Shown: in pieces, positions 17,542-26,145 of the stretch
How positions within the stretch are numbered: position 1 is the stretch's first letter
Layout: each line of letters opens with the position of its first letter
Assembly: GCA_964562455.1 (NCBI GenBank)
Contig: CAZLTN010000001.1
Coordinates: 96,708-160,707, forward strand
Source: Ravibacter sp964562455
Lineage (GTDB): Bacteria > Bacteroidota > Bacteroidia > Cytophagales > Spirosomataceae
DNA: 64,000 nt
Reading direction: 5' to 3'
Notes under the pieces: model-generated
What the model was told of the DNA's origin: nothing
Seen by the model: the letters and a program-made list of their open reading frames with translations, nothing else
Database searches by the model: none
Program-made: the position numbers and the translations under genes

Positions 17542-18900
17542 ATGAATTCCCGAACACTACACGTGCTGATAGCCAGTATAATGGCTGTGTTTATCGGCTC
17601 CTGCCAAACCGGTCCAGGACTGAAAGTCGCCTACTTCCAGGCAGATGCCACCCCACCCATCGGCAGCCCTGTCGCATACGTCCTCGCCAGGTCGATTACC
17701 GATTCCCTCAGCGCCAGGGGGATTGTATTGACTGGAGCGGGCGCACCGATCGTGATCGCGACGGTCGACTGGATCACGCTTTCCAACGAAGGGCTGGAGT
17801 TTTTTTCCGAAAAGCTCGCAAAGGCAGCCGGCACTACCCCCGATCGCGTTACGATACATGTAATTCACCAGCACGATGCGCCCAGATGCGATTTTTCTAC
17901 CGAAAAGCTGATGGAGGAGAACGGGCTGGGCGGTACCCGGCACAACAATGCCTACCTGCGCAGGGTGATAGATGAAACGACCCTGGCGCTTACCCGCGCT
18001 ATGGAAAATCTTCAGCCTGTGTCCCATATCGCAACCGGGAAGGCCGAAGTTGAAAAAGTAGCCTCCAACAGGCGTATACTGGGAGAAGATGGCAAGGTAA
18101 AAATCGTAAGGCCGAGCAGTACGAGGGATAGCGCATCCATTGCAGCTCCGGAAGGGCTGATAGATCCCTGGCTCAAGAGCGTCAGCTTCTGGTCGGGAGA
18201 CAAGCCCCTAGTAACCCTGTCCTACTATGCGACCCACCCTCAGAGCTATTATGGCAAAGGGGACGTAACCGCCGAATTTATCGGGATGGCAAGGAAGGCC
18301 AGAGAAACCAAAACCGGTACGCCGCAGGTATTTTTCATAGGTGCGGCGGGAAATGTCGCTGCCGGCAAATACAACGACGGATCGGAGCAGATGCGGCCCG
18401 TTTTGGCAGCCCGCATCGAAAAAGCGATGGAACAGGCATGGAATACCGCAGAGAAACGTGAAACTCCTTCTGAAGTGGTCTGGAAAAACAAAATAGTCCA
18501 ACTGCCTCCTGCCGCTTTTATGAAGGAAGATTCCCTTCTTGATGTACTGAAGGACAGTGTCAGCTTTACAGCCGACGAACGTTTCGGCGCGGCCAGGAAA
18601 ATAGCCTGGCTCAGGCATCAGCAAAAAGGCGCCGGCATCAATATAAGCGCATTGCACCTCGGCAAGACCCGGTTGCTGCACCTTCCTTCCGAAATTTTTG
18701 TCGAGTACCAGTTAAACGCCCAGAAAATGTTCCCGGGTGAAGAAATCTGCACCGCAGGATACGGAGAAGGCGGCCAGGGATATATCGGTACGGAAATTTC
18801 CTATACCGAGGGAGGGTATGAAACCCTGCCCCGGGTTTCGTCGGTAGCCCCGCAATCGGAATCAATACTCCTGTCGGTTATCAGGGAAGTTTTAAAGTAA
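17542..18900 (+). CDS. Neutral ceramidase-like lipoprotein, copy 2
   Basis: Paralogue of the protein at 15052, matching along its whole length: SCQTGPGLKVAYFQADATPP, HVIHQHDAPRCD, KVASNRRILGEDGKV, YYATHPQSYYGKGDV and FFIGAAGNVAAGKYN. ATG 17542 (MNSRTLHVLIASIMAVFIGSC) gives a lipoprotein signal that lines up with the paralogue; ATG 17515 and a longer TTG frame are less likely. The ceramidase-ThuA order is repeated (15052-16645 and 17542-18985), which points to a tandem duplication of a two-gene unit followed by divergence. Confidence 0.7.
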   Translation: MNSRTLHVLIASIMAVFIGSCQTGPGLKVAYFQADATPPIGSPVAYVLARSITDSLSARGIVLTGAGAPIVIATVDWITLSNEGLEFFSEKLAKAAGTTPDRVTIHVIHQHDAPRCDFSTEKLMEENGLGGTRHNNAYLRRVIDETTLALTRAMENLQPVSHIATGKAEVEKVASNRRILGEDGKVKIVRPSSTRDSASIAAPEGLIDPWLKSVSFWSGDKPLVTLSYYATHPQSYYGKGDVTAEFIGMARKARETKTGTPQVFFIGAAGNVAAGKYNDGSEQMRPVLAARIEKAMEQAWNTAEKRETPSEVVWKNKIVQLPPAAFMKEDSLLDVLKDSVSFTADERFGAARKIAWLRHQQKGAGINISALHLGKTRLLHLPSEIFVEYQLNAQKMFPGEEICTAGYGEGGQGYIGTEISYTEGGYETLPRVSSVAPQSESILLSVIREVLK

Positions 18901-18935
18901 TTATGAATATCATATTATCCGCTTTCCGCGGGTAC

Positions 18936-18975
18936 CATCACATCATCACATCATCACATCGTCACATCATCACAT
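18936..18975 (+). repeat. Five tandem copies of the octamer catcacat
   Basis: Exact copies at 18936, 18944, 18952 and 18968, and one with a single change (cgtcacat) at 18960. The array ends nine bases before the ATG of the ThuA-like lipoprotein at 18985, where a change in copy number would move upstream signals relative to the start codon. Confidence 0.9.
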
Positions 18976-18984
18976 CACCTGATC

Positions 18985-19761
18985 ATGAAATCCCATCTTT
19001 TAGTTATCCTTTTTCTCATTATCTCGCTTTCCTGCCAGCAAAAGCCGAAAGAAGCCGGGCGCACACCTCATATTGTTTTTCTTATCAGCGAGGACCCGCT
19101 CAATTACAAAGCCACCTCTACGATTCCGCCATTTGCCAGAGAGCTGTCGGAAGAACGGCAGTACAAGACTTCCGTTCTTCTCGGGGAGGGTGATAAGCTT
19201 GAAGCACATCACTTTCCCGGGCTGGAAGCGCTCGAAGACGCCGACCTGCTGGTCGTATTCTGCAGGCGGCTTGCCTTAAAGCCGGAACAGATGCAGGCGA
19301 TTAAAGGCTATCTCAAAAAAGGCAAGCCGCTCATCGGCCTCCGGACTGCCAATCATGGCTTTTCCGTCAGGGATACCTTAGCCGAAGGATACGAGGACTG
19401 GTGGGGCTTCGTACCGGAAATACTGGGTTGCGAAAACCGCGGGTACGAACCGGAAGAATTGGGTACCGACGTAAAAGTCATTGCCGGGCAGGCCGGGCAC
19501 CCTATCCTGAAGGGCATAGATCCCGCCCAGCCGTGGCGGAGCAACGGACAGGTTTACAAAGTCGCCCCGTTAATTGATACTACTTCGACGGTCCTTTTAA
19601 CCGGCAGCACGGTAAATGTAACAGAACCGTTTGCCTGGACCCGGAAAACTGCCGACGGCAGCCCGGTATTCTACACTGCGCTCGGCTACCCTGATGATTT
19701 CAAAAATAAACAGTTTACCACCTTATTGAAAAACGCTATAGAATGGTCGCTCGGTCATTGA
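18985..19761 (+). CDS. ThuA-like lipoprotein, copy 2
   Basis: ThuA-like protein of 258 residues with a lipoprotein signal (MKSHLLVILFLIISLSC), unlike the other two copies, which have ordinary signal peptides. Shared blocks are HIVFLISEDPLNYKATSTIP, LLVVFCRRLALKPEQM, LIGLRTANHGFSVRD, WWGFVPEILGCENRGYEP and VFYTALGYPDDFKN. Lipidation suggests it is anchored to a membrane while its paralogues are soluble. Its start codon lies right behind the octamer array. Catalytic role unknown; family assignment is firm. Confidence 0.82.
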   Translation: MKSHLLVILFLIISLSCQQKPKEAGRTPHIVFLISEDPLNYKATSTIPPFARELSEERQYKTSVLLGEGDKLEAHHFPGLEALEDADLLVVFCRRLALKPEQMQAIKGYLKKGKPLIGLRTANHGFSVRDTLAEGYEDWWGFVPEILGCENRGYEPEELGTDVKVIAGQAGHPILKGIDPAQPWRSNGQVYKVAPLIDTTSTVLLTGSTVNVTEPFAWTRKTADGSPVFYTALGYPDDFKNKQFTTLLKNAIEWSLGH

Positions 19762-19849
19762 AAAGCCTTCGCGGGATCGGATTGAAATTCACCTTTATGA
19801 TATTGACCGACGCTACGCATCTTGCTTTCAAACATTAATTTTTATATTG

Positions 19850-21616
19850 ATGAAATTCTCAAATTATTTAATCAGGTACGTTGTTTTTGCCTGGCTGCTG
19901 ATCCTTTGCGTTCCCCTGGCAGCCGCTGCACAGACGGCTGATACTCCTCTCAAAATCGTAGCTTTCGGCAATTCAATTACCGCCGAAAGGAAAACCATTC
20001 AGCGCGTCTTCGCCCAAAGGCTGCCCGATCTGCTCAGAGAGAAGGGAATTCACGCCGTTGTGATCAATTCGGGAGTCGGAGGCAGTCATTCGGGCAGGAA
20101 GATCGACAATAAGCCCACGGCGCGGACAGCACATGCCCAGGACAGGTTCCAGGCCCAGGTGCTCGACCATAATCCCGACCTGGTCATTATCGGGTTCGGC
20201 GCTAACGACGCCTACATCGATACTAAAAAGGAGGGCGACCCTTCCAGGATCCCGCTCGACAAGTTCCGCAACAACATGAGCTTCATGATCGAAACCCTGC
20301 AGGCCCGCGGGATCAGGGTGATCCTGATGGCAACAAACGGCTACCGGCCCGGAAACCAGGACTATCTTCACGAGCGCATTCTTCAATACATTGCCGAAGC
20401 CGGAAAAATGGCAAAGCGATACAAAACGGGGTTCGTCAATAACCAGGCTACTTTTGAGCACTTCCATAATACCAGCGGGCAATCGGCTGCGGTTCTGTTT
20501 GAAGATCACCTTCATCCAAACGACGAGGGACACCGCCTGATAGCAGCATCGCTCGCTTCTGAAATAGATAAAGTACTCGGTACGAAGAAGCCTGAAAAGA
20601 AACAGATCCTGGTAACCAAAGACCAGGGCGGCGCTCCGTTTACGGTCAGAAAGCCCCGCGACTGGGACAAATACAGAAACCGGGTAAAAGCTGAAATGGA
20701 ATCGGTAATGGGCCCTCTGCCCCACGCCAAACTACCCGCGCCGACTTTTGAGGTAGTCGATTCGCTGGTAACGGACGGCTACAAGCGCCTCAATATCCGT
20801 ATACAGGTAAAACCCGGTGAAACCGTAAGCGCCTACCTGTATCTGCCCGGCTCTGTCAGACCGGGCGAAAAGCTACCCGCCATGCTGGCCCTGCACGAAA
20901 CCGATATGCCCGGTAAAAAAAGTGTGGACGGCGAGGGCTCCTATGAAAAATCGCGCCAGACACTGGGCTATGGAAAAGAACTTGCTCTGCGGGGATATGT
21001 GGTGATAGCGCCTGATTATCCCAGCTTCGGAGAAAGCGTCCCTTACGATTTCGCAACTGACGATTATGAGTCAGGTACTATGAAAGGCATTTTCAACCAT
21101 ATGCGCTGCATCGATCTCCTGGAGCAGCTTGGTATGGTCGACCGCAACCGTATCGGGGCCATCGGTCACTCCCTCGGCGGTCACAATGCCATTTTCCTTT
21201 CCGCCCTCGATACCCGTGTAAAAGTGACTGTCAGCAGTTGCGGCTGGACCTTGCTCGACTACTACGACATCGGCCCTGTGGCTGCCGAAAGATATGGCGG
21301 GCGCCTCGGCCCCTTTGCCCAGGACAGGTATATGCCGCTGTGGTCGAAATACGGGTTTGACGGGAGCAGAAAGCCTTTCGAATTTCACGAGCTGCTGATG
21401 GCCATAGCCCCGAGGGCCTTTTTCTCCTCTTCTCCGGTCGGGGACAAAAATTTTGACGTCAACGGAGTAAAAGAGGGTATCTGGCTAGCGCAAATGGGAT
21501 ATAATTTCCTGAATGCCGGGGACAAGCTGCAGGTGATTTACCCGGATGCCGATCATAGTTTCCCGAAGGAAGCGCGGGAAGAAGCCTACCGGTTTATTGA
21601 TAAGGCGCTCAAGTAA
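19850..21616 (+). CDS. SGNH esterase fused to an alpha/beta hydrolase (acetyl-xylan-esterase-like)
   Basis: Exported two-domain hydrolase of 588 residues with a signal peptide ending near AAAAQ. Residues 34-245 form an SGNH/GDSL domain: block I AFGNSIT (Ser42), block III GFGANDAY and block V DHLHPND with the Asp-His pair. Residues about 270-588 form an alpha/beta hydrolase of the dienelactone-hydrolase/acetyl-xylan-esterase type, with GYVVIAPDYPSFGE, nucleophile elbow GHSLGGHNA and the catalytic-His region YPDADHSF. Both active sites look intact, so it should have two esterase activities. The second domain is paralogous to the stand-alone protein at 23032. ATG 19850 is chosen over a TTG one codon upstream. 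Confidence 0.85.
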   Translation: MKFSNYLIRYVVFAWLLILCVPLAAAAQTADTPLKIVAFGNSITAERKTIQRVFAQRLPDLLREKGIHAVVINSGVGGSHSGRKIDNKPTARTAHAQDRFQAQVLDHNPDLVIIGFGANDAYIDTKKEGDPSRIPLDKFRNNMSFMIETLQARGIRVILMATNGYRPGNQDYLHERILQYIAEAGKMAKRYKTGFVNNQATFEHFHNTSGQSAAVLFEDHLHPNDEGHRLIAASLASEIDKVLGTKKPEKKQILVTKDQGGAPFTVRKPRDWDKYRNRVKAEMESVMGPLPHAKLPAPTFEVVDSLVTDGYKRLNIRIQVKPGETVSAYLYLPGSVRPGEKLPAMLALHETDMPGKKSVDGEGSYEKSRQTLGYGKELALRGYVVIAPDYPSFGESVPYDFATDDYESGTMKGIFNHMRCIDLLEQLGMVDRNRIGAIGHSLGGHNAIFLSALDTRVKVTVSSCGWTLLDYYDIGPVAAERYGGRLGPFAQDRYMPLWSKYGFDGSRKPFEFHELLMAIAPRAFFSSSPVGDKNFDVNGVKEGIWLAQMGYNFLNAGDKLQVIYPDADHSFPKEAREEAYRFIDKALK

Positions 21617-21647
21617 TTATGAGTTAATGAATTAGGAATTGCAGATA

Positions 21648-23003
21648 ATGAGATTACTATTAATAGCCCTGCTGGTGAATTGCTCCAGCCTGTTTGTTTT
21701 TTCCCGGGATATACAGCTTTCTGTCGGCTACGGCGAGAAGGATATTACACCCGACATAGCTGTCAAAAACTGGGTGACCGGGAAAGAATACCCTAAAGTG
21801 AATGACCCGCTCCTGACAAGGGTGCTCGTAATCAGCGACGGCGCCACCAAAAGTGTCATTGTCAGCCTCGATCTGGTAGATGCAGGCGAATCGGCCACAC
21901 ATGAGATCCGCAAGGCGGTCGGCGCTGCCCTGGGCACTTCTGAAAATAACATCATAGTTTCGGCAACGCATACACATTCTGCTCCCTGGGCGCCGGTCTA
22001 TAAAAAGGGTTACCGCGGTGCGGAAGACGATACCTGGTGGGCAATACGGCACGTGCCCGCGCAAAATGACTATCCTCCATTTAAGAAATGGATGCAGAAA
22101 CTGCTCGACAGCGTAGTGCTCGCAGCCCGCGAGGCAAACAGTAAGCTCCAGCCGGCTACCATCTGGATCGGTAAAGCCGATATTTCAGCTTACGCCAACA
22201 ACCGGAGGCCTGTAAGACCAAAATGGGGAGTAGTTCAGAACAGCATCCCGAAAGGTTATACCTATAAGCATGCAGCCTACAACCCGGATATCATCACCGA
22301 CGGCAGCAACTATGGCCCGATGGACAGGACCATGAGCCTGGTTTCTTTCAGGGATGCCGCCGGGAAAAACATTGTATCCATTTATCATATGTCGGTGCAT
22401 TCAGTGTCGATCTATCCCTATTCGGACGAGATCTCCGCCGATTGGCCGGGAGAGGCTACAAAGCAGATCCAGGCGACTCTTGGTGGAAAAGCTATTTTTT
22501 TACAGGGAACTGCGGGCGACATCAATCCCTGGAAAAGGGGACGCGAGGCAGTCAATGAAATGGGGGCAGGAGTAGCGAAAAGAGCCCGGGGCGCCTTCGA
22601 CTTCAGCGTTCAACTCAGTACCGACTCCATTGTCGTGAAACGTGCCAGAGCCGCGTTGCCGCTCGATAAAACAGGAAAGAAAAAGATCGGGGAAGACCTG
22701 GTGATGGCTGAGGTGCAGGCACTTACCATAGGGCCGCTCGCTATCGTCACGCTCCCCGGCGAGCCGCTGACCGATATGGGTATTGCGGTGCGGAACAGGT
22801 CTCCTTTCCCTCATACGCTTGTGCTCGGATATTCTAACGGCAACGGGGTACATTATGTAGCCCCTCCGGGTGAAAAAGCCAAAGGCGGATATGAAATGGA
22901 ATCGGGTACTGTCGGAGCCGACGACGCCGGCCTTATCCTGATCGAGGCTGCCGTAAGGCTTTTGAACGAAACCGTCAGGATCCCCGAAACAGGAAACAAA
23001 TAA
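21648..23003 (+). CDS. Neutral ceramidase-like hydrolase, divergent copy 3
   Basis: Exported protein of 451 residues (MRLLLIALLVNCSSLFVFSR signal) closer to true neutral ceramidases than the other two: VGYGEKDITPDIAVKNWVTG, VSATHTHSAPWAP (ceramidase THTHSGPGG region, a zinc-ligand His), SIYHMSVHSVSIYP with a second His, and GTAGDINPWKRG. It may be a zinc amidase or, as for related Bacteroidota and Planctomycetes proteins, an uncharacterised hydrolase. ATG 21648 is preferred to a TTG three codons upstream. It sits between the two esterase genes and is likely co-transcribed with them. Confidence 0.75.
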   Translation: MRLLLIALLVNCSSLFVFSRDIQLSVGYGEKDITPDIAVKNWVTGKEYPKVNDPLLTRVLVISDGATKSVIVSLDLVDAGESATHEIRKAVGAALGTSENNIIVSATHTHSAPWAPVYKKGYRGAEDDTWWAIRHVPAQNDYPPFKKWMQKLLDSVVLAAREANSKLQPATIWIGKADISAYANNRRPVRPKWGVVQNSIPKGYTYKHAAYNPDIITDGSNYGPMDRTMSLVSFRDAAGKNIVSIYHMSVHSVSIYPYSDEISADWPGEATKQIQATLGGKAIFLQGTAGDINPWKRGREAVNEMGAGVAKRARGAFDFSVQLSTDSIVVKRARAALPLDKTGKKKIGEDLVMAEVQALTIGPLAIVTLPGEPLTDMGIAVRNRSPFPHTLVLGYSNGNGVHYVAPPGEKAKGGYEMESGTVGADDAGLILIEAAVRLLNETVRIPETGNK

Positions 23004-23031
23004 ACTCTTTTCCGGCTTATGCCGCAGCCAA

Positions 23032-24132
23032 ATGCACACAGCTTCCAAAATCATACTGTTGTATCTTTACCTGGCCGGATGCTTTCCGGTGATGGGGCAG
23101 TCGCCTGGTATACTGGAATACAGAACCGCCGAAGGAGTAGTTAAAACCGTTAATAAAAAGGGAGACTGGCCTTTTAAAAGAAAGCAGATCCTTGCCGGCA
23201 TACAGGAAGTTACAGGCCCCCTGCCCGATCTGAAAAACCTGCCGGTTCCCGCCGTTACATTTATCGATACCCTGCGGGGAAAGCTTTTCAACAGGTACAC
23301 CATACACCTGCAATCCTACCCGGGCGAGATAGTCCCCGCCCTTCTGTACATCCCTAACAATCTTCCCGCAGGTGGCAGGGTACCCGCCATGATCGCATTG
23401 CATGGTACAGGCGAAAAGGGAAAATTCCTTACCGACAGCTCTGCAGCAGGACCGAACCGGGCCACGGCGACAGAGCTGGCATATCGCGGGTATGTCGTGC
23501 TCGCCCCTGACTATCCCAGCTTCGGAGAGCTTGCGGGACATGACTTTTCCAAAGACCGGTACGAATCGGGCATGATGCTGGCCACATTTAACAATATCCG
23601 CTGTCTTGATTATCTGCAATCCCGCCACGACGTAGATTCCCGTAATATCGGCGCTATAGGACATTCCCTGGGCGGGCATACCGCTATGTTCCTGGGCGCA
23701 TTCGATCAAAGGGTTAAGATCGTGGTCTCAAGCTGCGGCTGGACGCCCTTTGGCAGCTACAATGCCGGGAAAAGCGTGACCGAACGTTATGGCGGAAAGC
23801 TGGGCCCCTGGGCGCAGGACCGGTACATGCCTTTTGTACGGGAAAAATTCGGATTGGATCCTGCCAAAATGCCTTTTGATTTCGACGAAGTGATCGCGGC
23901 TATCGCACCACGGTATTTCTTTTCCAACTCTCCTGTAAACGACGGTAATTTTAATGTCGAAGGTGTAAAAAAAGGAGAAGCCAGCGCCCGCCGCGTATAT
24001 AAATTACTGGAGGCGGACGACCACCTGGAAGTACATTACCCTGATGCCGGGCATGATTTCCCGCTGGAAGTCAGGGAACTGGCTTACAGGAAAATCGACA
24101 AAGTTTTGAAAAATACATCTTTATCCCGATGA
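23032..24132 (+). CDS. Exported alpha/beta hydrolase (dienelactone-hydrolase-like)
   Basis: Secreted esterase-like protein of 366 residues with signal peptide MHTASKIILLYLYLAGCFPV. It has the same blocks as the C-terminal half of the protein at 19850: GYVVLAPDYPSFGELAGHDF, GHSLGGHTAMFLGAFD (Ser nucleophile), SSCGWTPFGSYN and YPDAGHDFPLEVRE (catalytic His). It lacks the SGNH domain, so one of the two genes gained or lost it. Its TGA overlaps the ATG of the next ThuA gene in an ATGA, which implies translational coupling. Confidence 0.85.
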   Translation: MHTASKIILLYLYLAGCFPVMGQSPGILEYRTAEGVVKTVNKKGDWPFKRKQILAGIQEVTGPLPDLKNLPVPAVTFIDTLRGKLFNRYTIHLQSYPGEIVPALLYIPNNLPAGGRVPAMIALHGTGEKGKFLTDSSAAGPNRATATELAYRGYVVLAPDYPSFGELAGHDFSKDRYESGMMLATFNNIRCLDYLQSRHDVDSRNIGAIGHSLGGHTAMFLGAFDQRVKIVVSSCGWTPFGSYNAGKSVTERYGGKLGPWAQDRYMPFVREKFGLDPAKMPFDFDEVIAAIAPRYFFSNSPVNDGNFNVEGVKKGEASARRVYKLLEADDHLEVHYPDAGHDFPLEVRELAYRKIDKVLKNTSLSR

Positions 24133-24962
24133 AAAATCTCATATCGATCAATTCTATTTCTCCCGTCCTGGCAATCCTCGCGATCTGCGTTTTGAACGCC
24201 AATCCGCTATTCGGGCAGAGCAAAGCACGGAAACCCAATATCGTTTTCCTGATAAGCGAAGATCCTCTCAACTATGAGGCTCATATCACGATTCCGCCTT
24301 TTGCCGACAGCCTTCAGAAAGCAGGTCTATTCAATACCACGGTTTTAAAGGGATACGGCAAGCATGAAAGCTTCCGGTTCGGAAGCCTGGACGCCCTGGA
24401 TAAGGCCGATGTACTCGTCGTATTCTGTCGTCGGGTAGCGCTTCCGTATGCCCAGATGGAAAAAATAAAGTCTTTTATCAAATCAGGAAAGCCCGTAGTG
24501 GGTATCCGGACCGCCAATCATGGATTCTCTGTAAGAGAGAAACTGGCGGTCGAAGGCCACGAAGGCTGGTGGGGTTTTGTTCCCGACATTCTCGGGCATG
24601 AGAACAAAGGATACGAACCTGAACCCCTGGGTACTCTTGTGGAAGTAAAGCAGGAAAACGCCGGGCACCCGATCCTGAAAGGTATATCTCAAAAGCCCTG
24701 GAAAAGCAGCGGATCTACCTACAAGGTAAGCCCGTTGATAGATCCGAAGGCGGAGGTAATCCTGACGGGAAGTACGCCCAACGTGAAAGAGCCAGCCGCC
24801 TGGACCAGGAAAAATGACTATGGCGGTAAAGTTTTTTATACGTCACTGGGGTATCCGAAAGATTTTTCCGAATCTCAGTTCAGACAGCTGATCGTAAATG
24901 CGCTTACCTGGGCAGTACAGACGGACGGCCGTCCGTCTGCCGCCACAGGCGGCCCCCGGTAG
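24129..24962 (+). CDS. ThuA-like domain protein, copy 3, with a repeat-derived tail
   Basis: ThuA-like exported protein of 277 residues with a signal peptide ending at LFGQ and family blocks IVFLISEDPLNYEAHITIP, VLVVFCRRVALPYAQM, VGIRTANHGFSVREKLA, GWWGFVPDILGHENKGYEP and KVFYTSLGYPKDFSE. It is the closest relative of copy 1. Homology ends at NALTWAVQ; the last 14 residues or so (TDGRPSAATGGPR) are encoded by the palindromic repeat cluster that starts at 24918, so the original stop has been replaced. Coupled to the preceding esterase gene by ATGA overlap. Confidence 0.83.
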   Translation: MKNLISINSISPVLAILAICVLNANPLFGQSKARKPNIVFLISEDPLNYEAHITIPPFADSLQKAGLFNTTVLKGYGKHESFRFGSLDALDKADVLVVFCRRVALPYAQMEKIKSFIKSGKPVVGIRTANHGFSVREKLAVEGHEGWWGFVPDILGHENKGYEPEPLGTLVEVKQENAGHPILKGISQKPWKSSGSTYKVSPLIDPKAEVILTGSTPNVKEPAAWTRKNDYGGKVFYTSLGYPKDFSESQFRQLIVNALTWAVQTDGRPSAATGGPR

Positions 24963-25026
24963 CCACAGACAGATGCCCGTGTCTACGGGCATCTGTCTGC
25001 TGTCGCCCACGGACGACCGTCCGTGG
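24918..25026. repeat. Cluster of four palindromic elements
   Basis: A 22-bp perfect palindrome with half-site cagacggacgg (24918-24939), gccgcc-aca-ggcggc (24939-24953), a 15-bp stem cagacagatgcccgt/acgggcatctgtctg with loop gtct (24966-24999), and ccacggac/gtccgtgg with a 4-base loop (25007-25026). The first and last share the core acggac/gtccgt. The group looks like a REP/BIME-type composite element. It overlaps the end of the ThuA gene and could also act as an mRNA 3' barrier. Confidence 0.8.
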
Positions 25027-25082
25027 TTACGATATACGACATTTGAAATTGATTAAAAATTAAAAAACCGAAACAAATAAAC

Positions 25083-26105
25083 ATGCTGCAGGCCGGTATA
25101 AAAACTTCGGGAATAACGCTTACTCTTGCCGTTCTGGCGTTTGTGTCGGCGATCCCCGGGATTTCGCAAACCCCTGCCTGGCAGCAGGAAACCCAGGCGG
25201 CCACCTGGCGCGCGCGCGACTCGCAGGCGCAACTTGTTTATCAAAACCAGATGTGGATCCTGGGCGGGTGGTTTAAATCGGATGAAGCCCCGCCGCGTGA
25301 TATCTGGCGGTCGCGCAACGGTAAAGACTGGGAACTGGTAAATGAAAACGCTCCCTGGAAACACAGTGATTTCCCAATGGCCGTGGTATTCAAAGGCAGG
25401 ATGTGGATGATGGGCGGATGGTATAACGGGCGCTTACCCGGTCATGAAGCCGGCAATGAGCTCTGGTCCTCGGCCGATGGCATCAACTGGCAGCAGGAAG
25501 GAAAGGCCCCCTGGTCGGCCAGGCTCGCCGGTGCGCTGGTAGAGTTCAAAGGGAAACTGTGGCTGTTCGGAGGTACTGAAAACTATTACTTCGGCGATGG
25601 CTCGAGCCTGAAGAATGACATCTGGGTTTCGGAAGACGGCCGGAGCTGGACCCGGGTCGCAGCATCATCGGCCTGGTCGCCGAGAGCCTACCACCAGGTT
25701 ATAGCGCATCAGGGTAAACTGTACCTCATGGGAGGAGGGAACTATACGCCTTCCTATGAAGCGCGCAACGATGTGTGGGTTTCGGAAAACGGAAAAGACT
25801 GGAAACAGCTCACTGAGCGCGCCCCCTGGCATGGACGTATCTGGTTTACTACCGCCGTGTACCGGGGTCATATCTGGATACTGGGCGGATGGTCCAACAA
25901 CCCTTCAAAAAACTGGGACGATGCCTGGTATAGCCGCGACGGTGTAAACTGGACAAAATACGCGAACGGGGACACCACCTGGAAAGAACGCCACGCCCAT
26001 GCAACCTTTGTATACCGCGACAAACTCTGGGTAGCAGGCGGGATGACACCGCCGCTCGTGAATGACGTCTGGTCGCTTTCACTACCAAAAAAATGGAAAC
26101 CATAA
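25083..26105 (+). CDS. Secreted Kelch-type beta-propeller protein
   Basis: Exported protein of 340 residues with a signal peptide ending near PGISQ. It is made of six to seven repeats with Kelch-like features, a double glycine after hydrophobic residues and spaced Trp: QMWILGGWFKSDEA, RMWMMGGWYNGRLP, KLWLFGGTENYYFG, KLYLMGGGNYTPSY, HIWILGGWSNNPSK, KLWVAGGMTPPLVN, each followed by a DIWxSxDGxxW-like strand. This predicts a beta-propeller that binds a sugar or protein rather than an assigned enzyme. It starts after the palindrome cluster, whose AT-rich downstream flank (25040-25080) might hold a promoter, though no consensus match was seen. Confidence 0.78.
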   Translation: MLQAGIKTSGITLTLAVLAFVSAIPGISQTPAWQQETQAATWRARDSQAQLVYQNQMWILGGWFKSDEAPPRDIWRSRNGKDWELVNENAPWKHSDFPMAVVFKGRMWMMGGWYNGRLPGHEAGNELWSSADGINWQQEGKAPWSARLAGALVEFKGKLWLFGGTENYYFGDGSSLKNDIWVSEDGRSWTRVAASSAWSPRAYHQVIAHQGKLYLMGGGNYTPSYEARNDVWVSENGKDWKQLTERAPWHGRIWFTTAVYRGHIWILGGWSNNPSKNWDDAWYSRDGVNWTKYANGDTTWKERHAHATFVYRDKLWVAGGMTPPLVNDVWSLSLPKKWKP

Positions 26106-26145
26106 TTCAAACACTGCAAAGCAAAATTTAATTAACAAATCGGAT

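Noticed and set aside
18936..18975. CRISPR-like array
   Set aside because: Units are 8 bp with no spacers; it is a simple tandem repeat.
18903..19193. A 96-codon frame across the octamer array into the ThuA gene
   Set aside because: His/Ile/Thr repeats come from the octamers, and the frame then overlaps a well-supported ThuA gene.
24918..25026. Insertion-sequence end or attachment site
   Set aside because: No transposase, no flanking target duplication and no integrase nearby; REP-like palindromes explain it better.
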